NCBI RefSeq assembly: GCF_011516765.1
Contig: NZ_JAAABN010000003.1
Span: 1-64,000, forward strand
DNA length: 64,000 nucleotides
Reading direction: 5' to 3'
Source of the DNA: Acetobacter sicerae
GTDB taxonomy: Bacteria > Pseudomonadota > Alphaproteobacteria > Acetobacterales > Acetobacteraceae
In this document: piece by piece, positions 27,403 to 36,686 of the stretch
Position numbering within the stretch: the stretch's first letter is position 1
How the letters are laid out: the number at the start of each line of letters is the position of its first letter
Made by a program: the position numbers and the translations under genes
Notes under the pieces: generated by a model
Told to the model about the DNA's origin: nothing
Databases searched by the model: none
The model's input: only the letters and a program-made list of their open reading frames with translations

Positions 27403-27708
27403 ATGAAGCGCGCCCTCCTGTCCGTTCCTGTCCCCGGCATGCCGCAACGCCCCCGCCAACGGGGCGGGAAAGTCGGGGTTCTGCTGTGCCTGCTCGTTAT
27501 TTACGCTGCGGGTCTGTTTTACATGACGCGCCCCGGAAAGATCATGGTGAAGCCGGTCGAGAAGCATATTTCCATCAGGATTCTGCCCTGGCGGATGGTG
27601 ATCCCGAATGTTCCGCTTCCGGCTCCCGTTCTTGAGCCACTTCCCACAGTGCAGATCCCTCCCCCACATCTGCCGAATGTGAGAAACGTCCACAGGAACA
27701 GACATTAA
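27403..27708 (+). CDS. small single-pass membrane protein, TonB-like N-terminus
   Basis: This 101-residue protein has one membrane segment (VGVLLCLLVIYAAGLFY, about residues 24-40) followed by a proline-rich tail (PVLEPLPTVQIPPPHLP). That is how TonB-type energy transducers begin, but the globular C-terminal domain is missing. It may be a truncated TonB-like gene or a separate small envelope protein. It starts about 125 bases from the divergent symporter gene. I do not assign a function. Confidence 0.5.
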   Translation: MKRALLSVPVPGMPQRPRQRGGKVGVLLCLLVIYAAGLFYMTRPGKIMVKPVEKHISIRILPWRMVIPNVPLPAPVLEPLPTVQIPPPHLPNVRNVHRNRH

Positions 27709-27789
27709 TTCTCATTTTAATTACAAGTTATCTTTTTTATATTTTTATCTATAAAGGAGTGAATGAGGTTATCGTTTCCAGGTGCGTAA

Positions 27790-29121
27790 ATGAACGATCA
27801 GATTATTTTCGACAGTGAAGATATCGTTGTTCATTTTCACAAAGGAGACTCTGATTTTCTTGTTATTACGTTTATTGGCATTGGCCACGAGGAAAGCGCC
27901 TACACTCTTTACTTCGGCAAGCCTGTCTTCCGGAAGCATGATGTTTCATGCATCGGCATTACGACCAAGAAACGTAACTGGTATTATTCTCCCAACATGA
28001 TCAAGGCGCTGGAAATCATCTGGCGCTACTGTGCAGGCTACAGGAAGACAATCGCTTTCGGTCTGTCCGCCGGAGCCTATGCCGCCATCAAATACTCAAT
28101 GTTACTCAAGACGGACGTCACGATAGCCCTCGCGCCCCAGCTTTCCATTGATGACCGGGAAACGGCCGTCATCCCGGAATGGGCGGCGCTCTGTACGCCG
28201 GCCATGCGTGGAATGGGGATCAAGCGGGAGGATATCAGCGGCGACATCTTCATTCTCTATGATCGCCACCATGCGGGTGACCGACACGTTGCTGAGACCA
28301 TTCTCAGCTATACGCTGGGTCGTTCAGATACTCTCGTCGGTCTCGTCAACGTCCCGAGCGCCGGTCATATCGTCTATGAAAGCCTCAAGGGCAGTCAAAA
28401 CCTGATGGCGCTGATCGAGACAGCCCAATCAGGTCGTCCGGCACGGGAGCGTCAGGCCCTGCTGGCGCGACAGACACGCGTCTTCCGCCGCCAGAATGCG
28501 GTCAATGTTTACAATCGCATTCGGGCCGGTTTCGAACGGCATCCGCTTCTGACCTGGCAACTTCTTGCAAGCCGCCGTTTTGCGGAAGTGAGAAAGATGG
28601 ACACCATCCTGAATGATGAAACCGTCTTTTACAGGCTGGCCGCCCTTCTGAACAACCGGGGATACACCCATCAGGCGCGATCCCTGCTCAGGGCGATGAT
28701 CTGTTACCATGCGACCGGGACGTTTCTTCTGTCCTCCCTGAAGGATGACCCGTTTATCGAAGGCCGTTCCATCTTTCTGGATCACCGAGGCCGAACGCTC
28801 GGATATTCGCTTAAAAGACGGCAGTTCACGAGTTCGAACATCGTCTGGATGGAAGGCGATGCGGCACCCGTCGGTTCCATTGAATATGATGGCGTCGTCT
28901 ATCCGACAGTGTCTTACTTTGGAAAGAGCTTCTTCCTTGAAAAACAGGAAAATATCATTTCCCTGAGAACGACGCCGGGAAATCTGTCGGTGGTAAAACA
29001 GGGCAAACGCGGAAGCATTCGCGCAGAGGACGGAACTTTCGTCTCGATCGTGGAGGATTTCGTTTCGGGATGGGCACGGGAATGTCTGAGTTACGAGACG
29101 TTTTCCTGGGTTCTGCTGTAA
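27790..29121 (+). CDS. alpha/beta-hydrolase-like protein in a surface-glycan gene group
   Basis: The first ~200 residues resemble an alpha/beta hydrolase: a strand-turn start (FLVITFIGIGHEES), a nucleophile elbow FGLSAGAYAAIKYS and a late histidine in PSAGHIVYES. The remaining half, about 240 residues, has no motif I know. There is no signal peptide. Such proteins occur near polysaccharide genes in several proteobacteria, and a glycosyltransferase and an O-antigen-ligase-like gene follow. The upstream DNA is AT-rich with AAAGGAG near 27755, some distance from the start. The role is unknown. Confidence 0.65.
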   Translation: MNDQIIFDSEDIVVHFHKGDSDFLVITFIGIGHEESAYTLYFGKPVFRKHDVSCIGITTKKRNWYYSPNMIKALEIIWRYCAGYRKTIAFGLSAGAYAAIKYSMLLKTDVTIALAPQLSIDDRETAVIPEWAALCTPAMRGMGIKREDISGDIFILYDRHHAGDRHVAETILSYTLGRSDTLVGLVNVPSAGHIVYESLKGSQNLMALIETAQSGRPARERQALLARQTRVFRRQNAVNVYNRIRAGFERHPLLTWQLLASRRFAEVRKMDTILNDETVFYRLAALLNNRGYTHQARSLLRAMICYHATGTFLLSSLKDDPFIEGRSIFLDHRGRTLGYSLKRRQFTSSNIVWMEGDAAPVGSIEYDGVVYPTVSYFGKSFFLEKQENIISLRTTPGNLSVVKQGKRGSIRAEDGTFVSIVEDFVSGWARECLSYETFSWVLL

Positions 29122-29290
29122 TCGGGGCATAGCAGGCGGACAGGACTTCTCCCTGTCGTGATGTTTACGGCTCCCGAGCATCAGAAAGCAAAAGATCGAC
29201 CCGACTGTATGGCATCTGCCAAAAGCCTGCCATAATCTGTACGCTATTACTGGTCGAAAGGCCCTGACAGATAAGGCAGCATCTTAAGGT

Positions 29291-30337
29291 ATGCACAAAT
29301 CCTCCCTCACCATTATCCATGTCGGTCCATTCATGACCGGTCTGCGTGTGGGACCGAGGCATTCCGTCCAGATCAAACTGTCGAACGGTCTCATCCGGCG
29401 GGGCCATCTCGTGCTCAATTTTGCCGAGCGCGATGTCGCAAGGGCCGCCTCCCCTTTCGGGAACCGCAAGTTCGGGCGGCGTGCGGTCAACAAGGCTCTT
29501 ATGGCATTCTGTCGTCAGCATTGCCCCGATATCCTGCTGATGGGTCATGCGGATATGATCGAGCCGGATACACTCGCGGCCATCCGGGATATCGTTCCGG
29601 GTGTGCGGATTGCGCAGTGGAACGTGGACCCGCTGTTTGAGCCGGACAATGTGCAACGCATCCGCCGCAAGCTGGCTGTCGTGGATAAAACCTTCATTTC
29701 AACAGCGGGCGAACCACTCGAACGGATGCGTGCTGGCGGGCATGCCATGAGTTTTCTCCCAAACCCCGTGGATTTCTCCGTCGAGACCGGTCGTGCGGAT
29801 CTGATCCGCACCCTGCCCAACGACCTGTTCTATGCCTGCGGCCACCCTTCCCGCCCCCTCCGTGAAATCTGTGGTCGGGAATGGGACATGGATGAATTTA
29901 TCGGACTTATCGGCGCACGGCTGCCATCTCTCCGAATGGCGCTGGGCGGCATTGAGGGACGCCCACATTTTTCAGGCGCACGGTATCAGAAAACTCTGGA
30001 AACCAGCGCCATAGGGCTGAATCTTTCCCGACGCGCCGATTACTATCTCTACACATCCGATCGTATCGCGCATCTGGCGGGTAACGGCTGTGTCGTGGCG
30101 ATTGAACGGGCGACTGGGTACACGGATTATTTCTCTGAAGAAGAGATGCTGTTCTTTTCAAGTATTGACGAACTGGTCGAAAAACTTGCCCACCTTTCCG
30201 CCGAACCTGAGGTGCGCATGCGGACAGGCTCAGCCGGTCGCGCCCGTTATGCGGAGCGGTTCAACGAACAGGCTGTGGCTCAGTTCATGATCGACGTGAT
30301 CATGGATGAGTGCGCCCCGGAAACGATGCCCTGGTGA
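29291..30337 (+). CDS. CgeB-like glycosyltransferase
   Basis: The 348-residue protein resembles the CgeB/GT4-like branch. The N-terminal half has a Rossmann-type start (SLTIIHVGPFMTG), ILLMGHADMIEP and a QWNVDPLFEP segment often seen in this group. The C-terminal half has YLYTSDRIAHLAGNGCVVAIERATGYTDYF, the typical nucleotide-sugar loop, then EEEMLFFSSIDELVEKL. It should transfer a sugar onto a cell-surface glycan. It overlaps the next gene by 4 bp (GTGA), which points to joint expression. Donor and acceptor are unknown. Confidence 0.8.
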   Translation: MHKSSLTIIHVGPFMTGLRVGPRHSVQIKLSNGLIRRGHLVLNFAERDVARAASPFGNRKFGRRAVNKALMAFCRQHCPDILLMGHADMIEPDTLAAIRDIVPGVRIAQWNVDPLFEPDNVQRIRRKLAVVDKTFISTAGEPLERMRAGGHAMSFLPNPVDFSVETGRADLIRTLPNDLFYACGHPSRPLREICGREWDMDEFIGLIGARLPSLRMALGGIEGRPHFSGARYQKTLETSAIGLNLSRRADYYLYTSDRIAHLAGNGCVVAIERATGYTDYFSEEEMLFFSSIDELVEKLAHLSAEPEVRMRTGSAGRARYAERFNEQAVAQFMIDVIMDECAPETMPW

Positions 30338-31530
30338 AGACGGTGCTCGCCTCTCCCCGTTTTCTGGCGCGTCTGTGGCGGGAGGACCGTCGAACGCTCC
30401 TGCACGAACTGATGCTGCTCTTTATCGGCTCAGGCTTCATTCTTCCCAATGAGCCAGTGTGGTCGGATGTTTTCTATATCGGGATCATCCCGCTTTTCAT
30501 CTATGCCATCTGCAAAAAAGACTTTGATGTCCGCCTGAAGTCCTGCCCTGCTCCGCTTCTTGCCGCGGGCGGTATCATGCTCTCTTTCTGCATCAGCGCG
30601 ATGGTCAATGTGACTGCGCCTTCGCAGATTGGCGCGTCGGCTTTCTGGATGTGGAACATCCTCTGCACGTCCATTTTCGTCTTTCTGCTGACCGATGCCT
30701 TTACGCAACAGACCAATTACCGGGAGCGTCTCATCAGACTGATGATCGGGGCCGGTATGATCAATATCCTGATCGCCCTGATCCTGCGTCTTGGTTTTCA
30801 ACCCCTTCCCTGGGAAGGCGACATTCTGCGAATGCAGGGATGGGGACTGACACGACATCCCATTCTCGGCGCTGTCATCATGGGAACGATCCTTCTGATG
30901 GCGCTGTCGAAAGCTCTTTCCCTGCACCAGTGGCGTTACTGGGCCGCAACGTTAGCCGCGCTTGTTTTTATTCTTCTGACGGGAAGCCGGGGCCCCCTCA
31001 TGGGGATCCTGCTGGCCGTGCCGGTCCTCGCCGGGATGAAGTATCCGAAAACCATACTCACAGCCCTTCCCGTCCTCGCTGTCATAACGGTGATCGGACT
31101 CCGGATGGATGTCGGGGTTTTCCATCTTGTTCAGGAGCAGATCGGACGCGGAGACTCCCATCGTTTCATGCTATGGTCTCTCGCTTGGCGTGACATTTGC
31201 CAGATGCCTGTGTTCGGACACGGTCCCGCTTCGAAATTCAATACGCCCGGGGAACCTTTTCCCCACAATCTGCTGCTTTCGACATGGCTTTACGCCGGCG
31301 CCGTCGGGGTCGTCGCCCTGATGGTTTATCTCGGTACCGTGTGCAAAAGCCTCTTTTCGTCTTTTGCAAAGAGTGCGCGTCCGCTTAGCATCGCCATCCT
31401 GCTTCACACACTGGTCAGTTCGATGACTGATTTTGCACAGGTCGTGAAAGGGCCCGCCCCCATGTGGTACATGTTCTGGCTGGCCACGATCTTCGCCGCA
31501 CAGATCAGCCCGCGACCGAAGATCCGGTGA
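30334..31530 (+). CDS. O-antigen ligase/polymerase-like membrane protein
   Basis: This polytopic protein of about 398 residues has around ten hydrophobic segments and a large loop before the end with HRFMLWSLAWRDICQMPVFGHGP and the histidine in PFPHNLLLSTWL, features of the Wzy/WaaL family. I start at the GTG 30334, which overlaps the previous stop; a GTG at 30310 is in frame. It would ligate or polymerise glycan units on the periplasmic face of the inner membrane. Without flippase genes nearby, which glycan it serves remains open. Confidence 0.78.
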   Translation: MKTVLASPRFLARLWREDRRTLLHELMLLFIGSGFILPNEPVWSDVFYIGIIPLFIYAICKKDFDVRLKSCPAPLLAAGGIMLSFCISAMVNVTAPSQIGASAFWMWNILCTSIFVFLLTDAFTQQTNYRERLIRLMIGAGMINILIALILRLGFQPLPWEGDILRMQGWGLTRHPILGAVIMGTILLMALSKALSLHQWRYWAATLAALVFILLTGSRGPLMGILLAVPVLAGMKYPKTILTALPVLAVITVIGLRMDVGVFHLVQEQIGRGDSHRFMLWSLAWRDICQMPVFGHGPASKFNTPGEPFPHNLLLSTWLYAGAVGVVALMVYLGTVCKSLFSSFAKSARPLSIAILLHTLVSSMTDFAQVVKGPAPMWYMFWLATIFAAQISPRPKIR

Positions 31531-31836
31531 GAAGCACGTCGCGTCGTTCCTCTGTTTACACGCGTCTTCTTTTCACTGCCTGTTCCGCCTGAATGAAGAT
31601 ACAGATTCAAACGTTCGCCGCACGACATACCACACGCTTCTCAGCGCCATGCCTTATGGGAAGTGCCCCCGCTTCCCGCGCAACAGGGAACTGATATTAC
31701 CCGGGAGGGCTTGCGTTTCCGGGTCGGCTGGCTCATCTCCTGAAAGAGATACAGGACTCAAAAAGTCCTCTTTGACGGCCGGAATGCTTTGACTGGCAGA
31801 ATCAGCGCCGGTGGTGCGCCTGAAGGAGAGTTTGTC
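31531..31836. other. intergenic stretch before nfu gene
   Basis: I see no gene in this segment. It lies between the end of the ligase-like gene and the Nfu-like gene, includes AAGGAG directly before the latter and presumably holds its promoter. Confidence 0.4.
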
Positions 31837-32400
31837 ATGTTTATCGAAACCGAGGGTACACCCAACCCCAACACCCTGAAATTCCTTCCCGGCCGCGATG
31901 TGACCGGCGAGGCCGGCACCATTGACTTCATCGATGCGGATGCTGTCGCCGGGCGGTCTCTGCTGGCTGAAGCCCTGTTCGAATTGCCGGGCGTCTCGCG
32001 GGTCTTCATGGGATCGGACTTCGTCTCCGTGACCAAGGCGGATTCCGAAGACTGGGCCGAACTCAAGCCGCTGGTGCTTTCCGCTCTGGTGGACCACTTC
32101 GTCTCCGGTCGCCCGACTGTCGAAGCTGGCGCTGCATCGGTTGAAGATCCCGTGACGCCCGGCGATGAAGAGATCGTCCAGCAGATCAAGGAGCTCCTTG
32201 AGACACGTGTCCGCCCGGCCGTCGCCAGTGATGGCGGTGACATTGTTTTCCGTGGATACCGGGAGGGCATTGTCCGCCTGAGCATGCAGGGCGCCTGCTC
32301 TGGCTGCCCGTCCTCGGGAGCAACGCTCAAGCACGGCGTCGAAAACATGCTCCGTCATTACGTTCCGGAGATTGTCTCTGTCGAACAGGTTGTTGACTAA
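31837..32400 (+). CDS. Nfu-type iron-sulfur cluster carrier
   Basis: The 187-residue protein has two domains: an N-terminal Nfu domain (FIETEGTPNPNTLKFLPG) and a C-terminal NifU-like domain with the cluster-binding CSGCPSS and GATLKHGVENMLRHYVPE. It transfers Fe-S clusters to apo-enzymes, as mitochondrial and alphaproteobacterial Nfu1 proteins do. I start at 31837, with AAGGAG about 8 bases upstream; an in-frame ATG 48 bases earlier lacks conservation. It is monocistronic and ends in a strong hairpin. Confidence 0.93.
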   Translation: MFIETEGTPNPNTLKFLPGRDVTGEAGTIDFIDADAVAGRSLLAEALFELPGVSRVFMGSDFVSVTKADSEDWAELKPLVLSALVDHFVSGRPTVEAGAASVEDPVTPGDEEIVQQIKELLETRVRPAVASDGGDIVFRGYREGIVRLSMQGACSGCPSSGATLKHGVENMLRHYVPEIVSVEQVVD

Positions 32401-32481
32401 ACTCCTTACGCCTCCCGATAGGTCCGGGTGACGTTTTCGGGAAATCCTGCGGACAGCATTCTATCGACGGCGATAAAAACC

Positions 32482-32520
32482 AAAGGGCGTGTCTTCAACT
32501 TCATTGAAGACACGCCCTTT
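32482..32520. terminator. bidirectional terminator between nfu and aldo/keto reductase
   Basis: A 17-bp perfect inverted repeat (32482-32498 and 32504-32520) with a 5-base loop is followed by a T-run on the + strand and by AAAAA on the other side. It serves both convergent genes. Confidence 0.9.
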
Positions 32521-32531
32521 TTTTTGTGAAA

Positions 32532-33368
32532 TCAGAATTCTTCGTAAACGGCAGGATCCTGCCCCTTCAATCGTCCATCCGGACGCGCCAGCGAAGCAAT
32601 GTTCTTCATATCGTCTTCGGTCAGGGAAAAATCAAAAATGGATTTGTTTTCCATCTGACGTTTGTGACTGGCGGCCTTCGGAATGGGAACGCATCCCAGC
32701 TGGTGATGCCAGCGCAGAATAACCTGTGCGACCGATTTCTTGTGGCTACCAGCGATCTTTTCCAGGACAGGGTTCGTGAGAAGATCGTTGGCTCGCCCCA
32801 GCGGACTCCAGGATTGCGTCAGAATACCGTGCTTCCTGTTATAAGCCCGCATGTCTTCCTGCGGGAAATACGGATGAAGTTCGATCTGGTTGATGCTCGG
32901 CAAAACGCCAGTTTCTTCTTTCAGCCGATCAATATGTTCGGGCAGAAAATTGCAGACGGCGATGGATTTTACATAACCGCGCTTCCTGGCTTCGATCAGA
33001 GCCTTCCACGCCTCGACATAAAGTCCCTGTTTCGGATTGGGCCAGTGGATATAATAAAGATCATAATAGTCGAGCTGGGCGCGATAGAGAGATTCTTCAA
33101 TCGTCAGGATCGCTTCGTCAAATTTGTGATGGCGTCCCGGAAGTTTGGACGCGATACGCAGATGCTCGCGCTTGTGGCCGCTTTCACGGACAGCTTTCCC
33201 GACCGCACCCTCGTTTTCATAATTGAAGGCGCTATCAAGGGCATGGTACCCCGCCTCAATGGCGCTTTTCATGCCATCAACACCGGGTTTACCATTCATT
33301 TTATAGGTTCCGAACGTCAGAACAGGAAACGACAGTCCGTCATTCAATGTAAGATCAGGAATACGCAT
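32532..33368 (-). CDS. aldo/keto reductase
   Basis: This 278-residue NADPH-dependent reductase has the AKR tetrad: Asp and Tyr in ALDSAFNYENE, Lys in IASKLPGRHH and His in YYIHWPNP. IPKAASHKRQMEN binds the cofactor phosphate. I start at 33368 (GGGAG just upstream); an earlier in-frame ATG adds a 33-residue non-conserved tail. It resembles 2,5-diketo-D-gluconate reductase and related general AKRs, plausible in a sugar-oxidising bacterium. The substrate is not assigned. Confidence 0.9.
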   Translation of the reverse strand: MRIPDLTLNDGLSFPVLTFGTYKMNGKPGVDGMKSAIEAGYHALDSAFNYENEGAVGKAVRESGHKREHLRIASKLPGRHHKFDEAILTIEESLYRAQLDYYDLYYIHWPNPKQGLYVEAWKALIEARKRGYVKSIAVCNFLPEHIDRLKEETGVLPSINQIELHPYFPQEDMRAYNRKHGILTQSWSPLGRANDLLTNPVLEKIAGSHKKSVAQVILRWHHQLGCVPIPKAASHKRQMENKSIFDFSLTEDDMKNIASLARPDGRLKGQDPAVYEEF

Positions 33369-33780
33369 GGTGATCTCCCGGATTATTATGATTACCTGAA
33401 TGCCTGATACGACATCATGCCCGAACAGAGTGTCAGACAGTCCCGATTGCATCGGGTGCAGACGCATTCATCCGACAGCGTCGCGCTGTGGTGCTACGAT
33501 AAAAATATAACCAGCGACTGGCAATGAAGTTTCAGAATGATGTGACATGAAACAAGATGGATGTCTCTGAAAACAACAGAAACACGGGCACAGAACACCC
33601 CTGCTCAGCATGACAACAGTCTGCCGCGCCAGTCTCCGAAATTGACTCTGAACCGCGTAGCAAGCCGCATCGTCGACGGTGCGACACAGTACCAAGCGGG
33701 GCGCTCCAACCGTCGGGCATAACCCGCTCGAACGACAATTTTTCCTTAAGGAAGATCCTGCGTCTCCAGATAAGGGCTCA
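33369..33780. other. intergenic stretch without a recognisable gene
   Basis: This segment lies between two - strand genes. I find only short open frames with no known motif. It should contain the promoter of the aldo/keto reductase and the 3' end of the upstream operon. The middle part looks like decayed coding sequence but I cannot identify it. Confidence 0.4.
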
Positions 33781-34974
33781 TCAAAGTGACGCTCTGCGAT
33801 AAAGCCGTCGCCACACTGTTTCAGCGGGCCCAGCCCAGCCCCGGCGACACCAAAACCGTGCTCCAGCGGCTTGCAGCAGCACCAGCAAACCTGCCAGCGC
33901 CATAAGCGGGGCATACGGCACGCCTCCATAGTACCCCGGCGCAACAAGCAGACAGAGCCGCGCCAGCAATGACTGGCTGAGATAGGCGCTGAGCGCCAGT
34001 CTGCCCACTGGAGCCAACATTTCCTGCGCTTTTGTCGTATGCGCCACAATCCAGAGCCAACCGAGCGCTCCGAAAGGCGCAACCAGCAGCCGCACCGTAA
34101 CGGACAGAAACGCCATATCTGCTGAGTGCAGGTCTCCATACGCAGGGAGTGCGCCGATCTGCATCAGGACCAATGGCAGGGACACCAGCGCAGCCACAAT
34201 ACCGCCGATCAGAAACCACACGTCCCATGGGGGAGTTGCGCGTGGGAGGAAGCGGCCTGCGCGCCACAATCCCATCCCGATCAGCATAAGCGGGCCACTG
34301 GCAAGCATTACGGCAGGCAGAGTCTGCGGCAACGAGATGAGCCAGTCAGCCGCATTCTCTTTTATCAGGAACAGAAAAGAGGGCGACAGAACCTGTGTAT
34401 TCCGGGGAACAGGCCCTGCAATGTGACCGCCGCTCCACAGCGCAACCAGACCGTCGATCCGCAGCAATGCAACGCCAGTTACATATGCCACCGCGCCAAC
34501 AGTCAGCAGACGACGGGCTGACCAGCAACGGCACGGCCGCAGGATCAGTCCGGTCAGCGCATAGGGCAGAAGAATATCGCCCCACCACAACAGCGCACCG
34601 TGCAGCACGCCGAACGCGGCCAGCCAGCAAAGCCGACGGGTCAGACGGGCGCTGGCTGCCGGGTCATGGCCGTCGCCGCCAACCCAGAGCATGGACAGGC
34701 CGAACAGAAGGGAAAAGAGAGCCACAAACCGGCCCTGCATGAGCGTCTGTTCAGCAACCCACAGAAAACGGTCCATCTGCGACGCCAGCGCAGGAAGCTG
34801 GTCGGCCTGGCTCAGGGGCGCCGCAAAACCGGGAGCATTGCAAAGCCCTATACCGAGGATGCCCAGCCCCCTTGCGGCATCAATGACCACGTAGCGATCC
34901 TGCTGGCGCTCTTCATGCCGCGCTTTCGTGGAGTCAGCCGATAATCTGGGCACTGCGGGCGCGAAGGGCTGCAT
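33781..34974 (-). CDS. DUF418-type multi-pass membrane protein
   Basis: The protein of about 397 residues matches the YeiB/DUF418 type: the N-terminal RYVVIDAARGLGILGIGLCN, about ten membrane segments, MQGRFVALFSLLFGLS in the second, and a C-terminal block with APVGRLALSAYLSQSLLA. These proteins are of unknown function; they share a fold with some acyltransferases. The start is uncertain: 34974 overlaps the preceding gene by 41 bases, a GTG at 34953 is an alternative. It is the last gene of a four-gene - strand cluster with two sulfotransferase-like proteins. Confidence 0.8.
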   Translation of the reverse strand: MQPFAPAVPRLSADSTKARHEERQQDRYVVIDAARGLGILGIGLCNAPGFAAPLSQADQLPALASQMDRFLWVAEQTLMQGRFVALFSLLFGLSMLWVGGDGHDPAASARLTRRLCWLAAFGVLHGALLWWGDILLPYALTGLILRPCRCWSARRLLTVGAVAYVTGVALLRIDGLVALWSGGHIAGPVPRNTQVLSPSFLFLIKENAADWLISLPQTLPAVMLASGPLMLIGMGLWRAGRFLPRATPPWDVWFLIGGIVAALVSLPLVLMQIGALPAYGDLHSADMAFLSVTVRLLVAPFGALGWLWIVAHTTKAQEMLAPVGRLALSAYLSQSLLARLCLLVAPGYYGGVPYAPLMALAGLLVLLQAAGARFWCRRGWAGPAETVWRRLYRRASL

Positions 34975-36367
34975 GCACCGCGTCAGCCTGTTCCAGCATC
35001 TGCTGACCAGCCCCACTTACGGCGCGTGGCGAAGCGACACGCAGGCTCGACAGATCCCAGTCTGAAGGGAGAGCCAGCGCGTGCGACAGTGGTGCGGAAA
35101 TCGTGGTTTTTTCCGCGCAGATCGTCTCGTAATCAACGAAGACCTGTCGTGCCTGAACGGCCTTTTCAGCGTTGAGCAGGGCCGAATAGACGCTGACCCA
35201 TAACTGGAGCCAGTAGTCTATCGTACCCCGGTCGCCGTCCGCCGCAGGGTGGCCGGGAAACAGGAAAGGCCGTTGATCGCCGCCAAATTCGTAATGCCCA
35301 AGCCAGCGCATGAATTCCAGCCGGAACGGATCATCGGCGGCCAGTTGCAGGGCCTGCTCATGCTGGCGACGCAACGACTCCGCCTGTTGCAGCGGCGCAC
35401 GGAACGGATGGACCAGCACGGCCTGTGGAAACGCCTCGATCAGCGCGGGCAGACGTAGCACATTGGCGTTGTTCTTCGAGAGATAGCGCGCGCCGTCATA
35501 GCGCCGACGGATCAGACCGACATAATCGCGGAAGGCGTCGACCGTTTCGGGGAGCGGCGGAACGGGAGAAAGACCGTCGGCTCCCACATAGCGTTTGCCT
35601 TCGAAGTGACGCCAGAAGACCTCTTCGATGGCCTCCGCGCTGTCGAGATCGTGGAAGATGCCATCGCCATGGCCACGCTCGGACCGTTCCACCTGCCGCT
35701 TGAAACCAGCCGACAGTTTGGCCCAGCTATTGGGCGCCAGTGGAAACGGGAGATCACGGTATGTGAGGGACGCCATGCCATACTGTTCGTGCAGCAGGCG
35801 CGTCAGGATGGTCGTGCCTGCCCGCGCAAGACCTGTGACAAACAACGGACCGGGCTGTGGCGCGTCGTCTTTCCACGGTTTGTAACGTGCGCGCTCGATG
35901 TCGAAGGTGATCTCCAGCATGGCGCGATTGCCCAACGCCACGCGCTGCAACAGGCGCTCCGCCCCCGGTCCTTTCTCCCCAGCCGATGTGGACGCGGCGT
36001 TCCGGAAACGGCGGCGTGTGAACAGATAGGCGAGCGAAATCACCAGCAGCGCCACGCGCGTGGGCCAGTGGGTAAAGGCCTGCGCGAACCCGTAAGGCCA
36101 CAGCCTGTCCACCGCCATGGCCAGAAGCAGGGGAGAGGCGACCACGGCAATCAGCGCCAGCCCACGCAGGGATTGCGCCATGAGGCGACCGGACATCAGC
36201 CGCATCGCCCGTTCCTTGGCCCATTCGGACACGTGACGACGCGTGACGATACGGGTGGCTCGCCGACCCATCCGGTTCACGTCCATCAGGCAACGCAGAA
36301 CACCGGTCGCCCAGACCAGTTCGATGGACGCCAGCGTGGCCAGCAGCAGAACGACGACGCCGATCAA
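34934..36367 (-). CDS. membrane-anchored P-loop sulfotransferase
   Basis: The N-terminal ~120 residues contain three hydrophobic segments. A cytoplasmic sulfotransferase domain follows, with the PAPS 5'-phosphate loop GPLFVTGLARAGTTILTRLL (from about residue 178) and the later 3'-phosphate region near AVLVHPFRAPLQQAES. It should move sulfate from PAPS onto a hydroxyl of a lipid, glycan or small molecule. I favour the TTG at 36367, which has AGGAG 8 bases upstream; a GTG at 36376 is in frame but too close to that site. Its 3' end overlaps the DUF418 gene. No PAPS synthesis genes lie nearby. Confidence 0.8.
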   Translation of the reverse strand: MIGVVVLLLATLASIELVWATGVLRCLMDVNRMGRRATRIVTRRHVSEWAKERAMRLMSGRLMAQSLRGLALIAVVASPLLLAMAVDRLWPYGFAQAFTHWPTRVALLVISLAYLFTRRRFRNAASTSAGEKGPGAERLLQRVALGNRAMLEITFDIERARYKPWKDDAPQPGPLFVTGLARAGTTILTRLLHEQYGMASLTYRDLPFPLAPNSWAKLSAGFKRQVERSERGHGDGIFHDLDSAEAIEEVFWRHFEGKRYVGADGLSPVPPLPETVDAFRDYVGLIRRRYDGARYLSKNNANVLRLPALIEAFPQAVLVHPFRAPLQQAESLRRQHEQALQLAADDPFRLEFMRWLGHYEFGGDQRPFLFPGHPAADGDRGTIDYWLQLWVSVYSALLNAEKAVQARQVFVDYETICAEKTTISAPLSHALALPSDWDLSSLRVASPRAVSGAGQQMLEQADAVHAALRARSAQIIG

Positions 36368-36431
36368 GCAGACCACTCCTGAAATGCTTCAGCGCCGTCC
36401 GGAGGAAAAAAGGCGGTCTTGACGGACCGGT

Positions 36432-36686
36432 TCACGATTGCGGTGTTGACTGCCGGCGAGTTGCCGGAGCGGAGGCGCTGCTCCCACGCATCCGGCGCAG
36501 CATGCGCTTGAACGGGTACCAGACCACCGAAACGATTGCGAGCAACACGGCCCCCACGATACCCAGCGCGCTGCCGATCGCACCAAGTCCGAGGCCGGGC
36601 CCCATGTAAGCGAGCGCCGGAGTCGGTCCGGCGATGAGCAGGGCAAAAGCGCCCAGACGACAGAGAGCGGGTGTGGTCAGTTGCAT
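36432..36686 (-). CDS. small membrane protein (AYMGPGLGLG family)
   Basis: This 84-residue protein has a signal-like start (LCRLGAFALLIAGPTPALA), the distinctive AYMGPGLGLGAIGSALG, one membrane segment and a basic end (WYPFKRMLRRMRG). Small proteins with this motif recur beside sulfotransferase-like and phosphatase-like genes in other proteobacteria, as I recall, but the function is unknown. It overlaps the upstream arylsulfotransferase-like gene by 10 bases, which suggests coupled translation. Confidence 0.7.
   Translation of the reverse strand: MQLTTPALCRLGAFALLIAGPTPALAYMGPGLGLGAIGSALGIVGAVLLAIVSVVWYPFKRMLRRMRGSSASAPATRRQSTPQS

Noticed and set aside
33468-33780. Possible decayed transposase near the DUF418 gene
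   Set aside because: A few residues looked transposase-like but no DDE motif, terminal inverted repeats or target duplications could be found.
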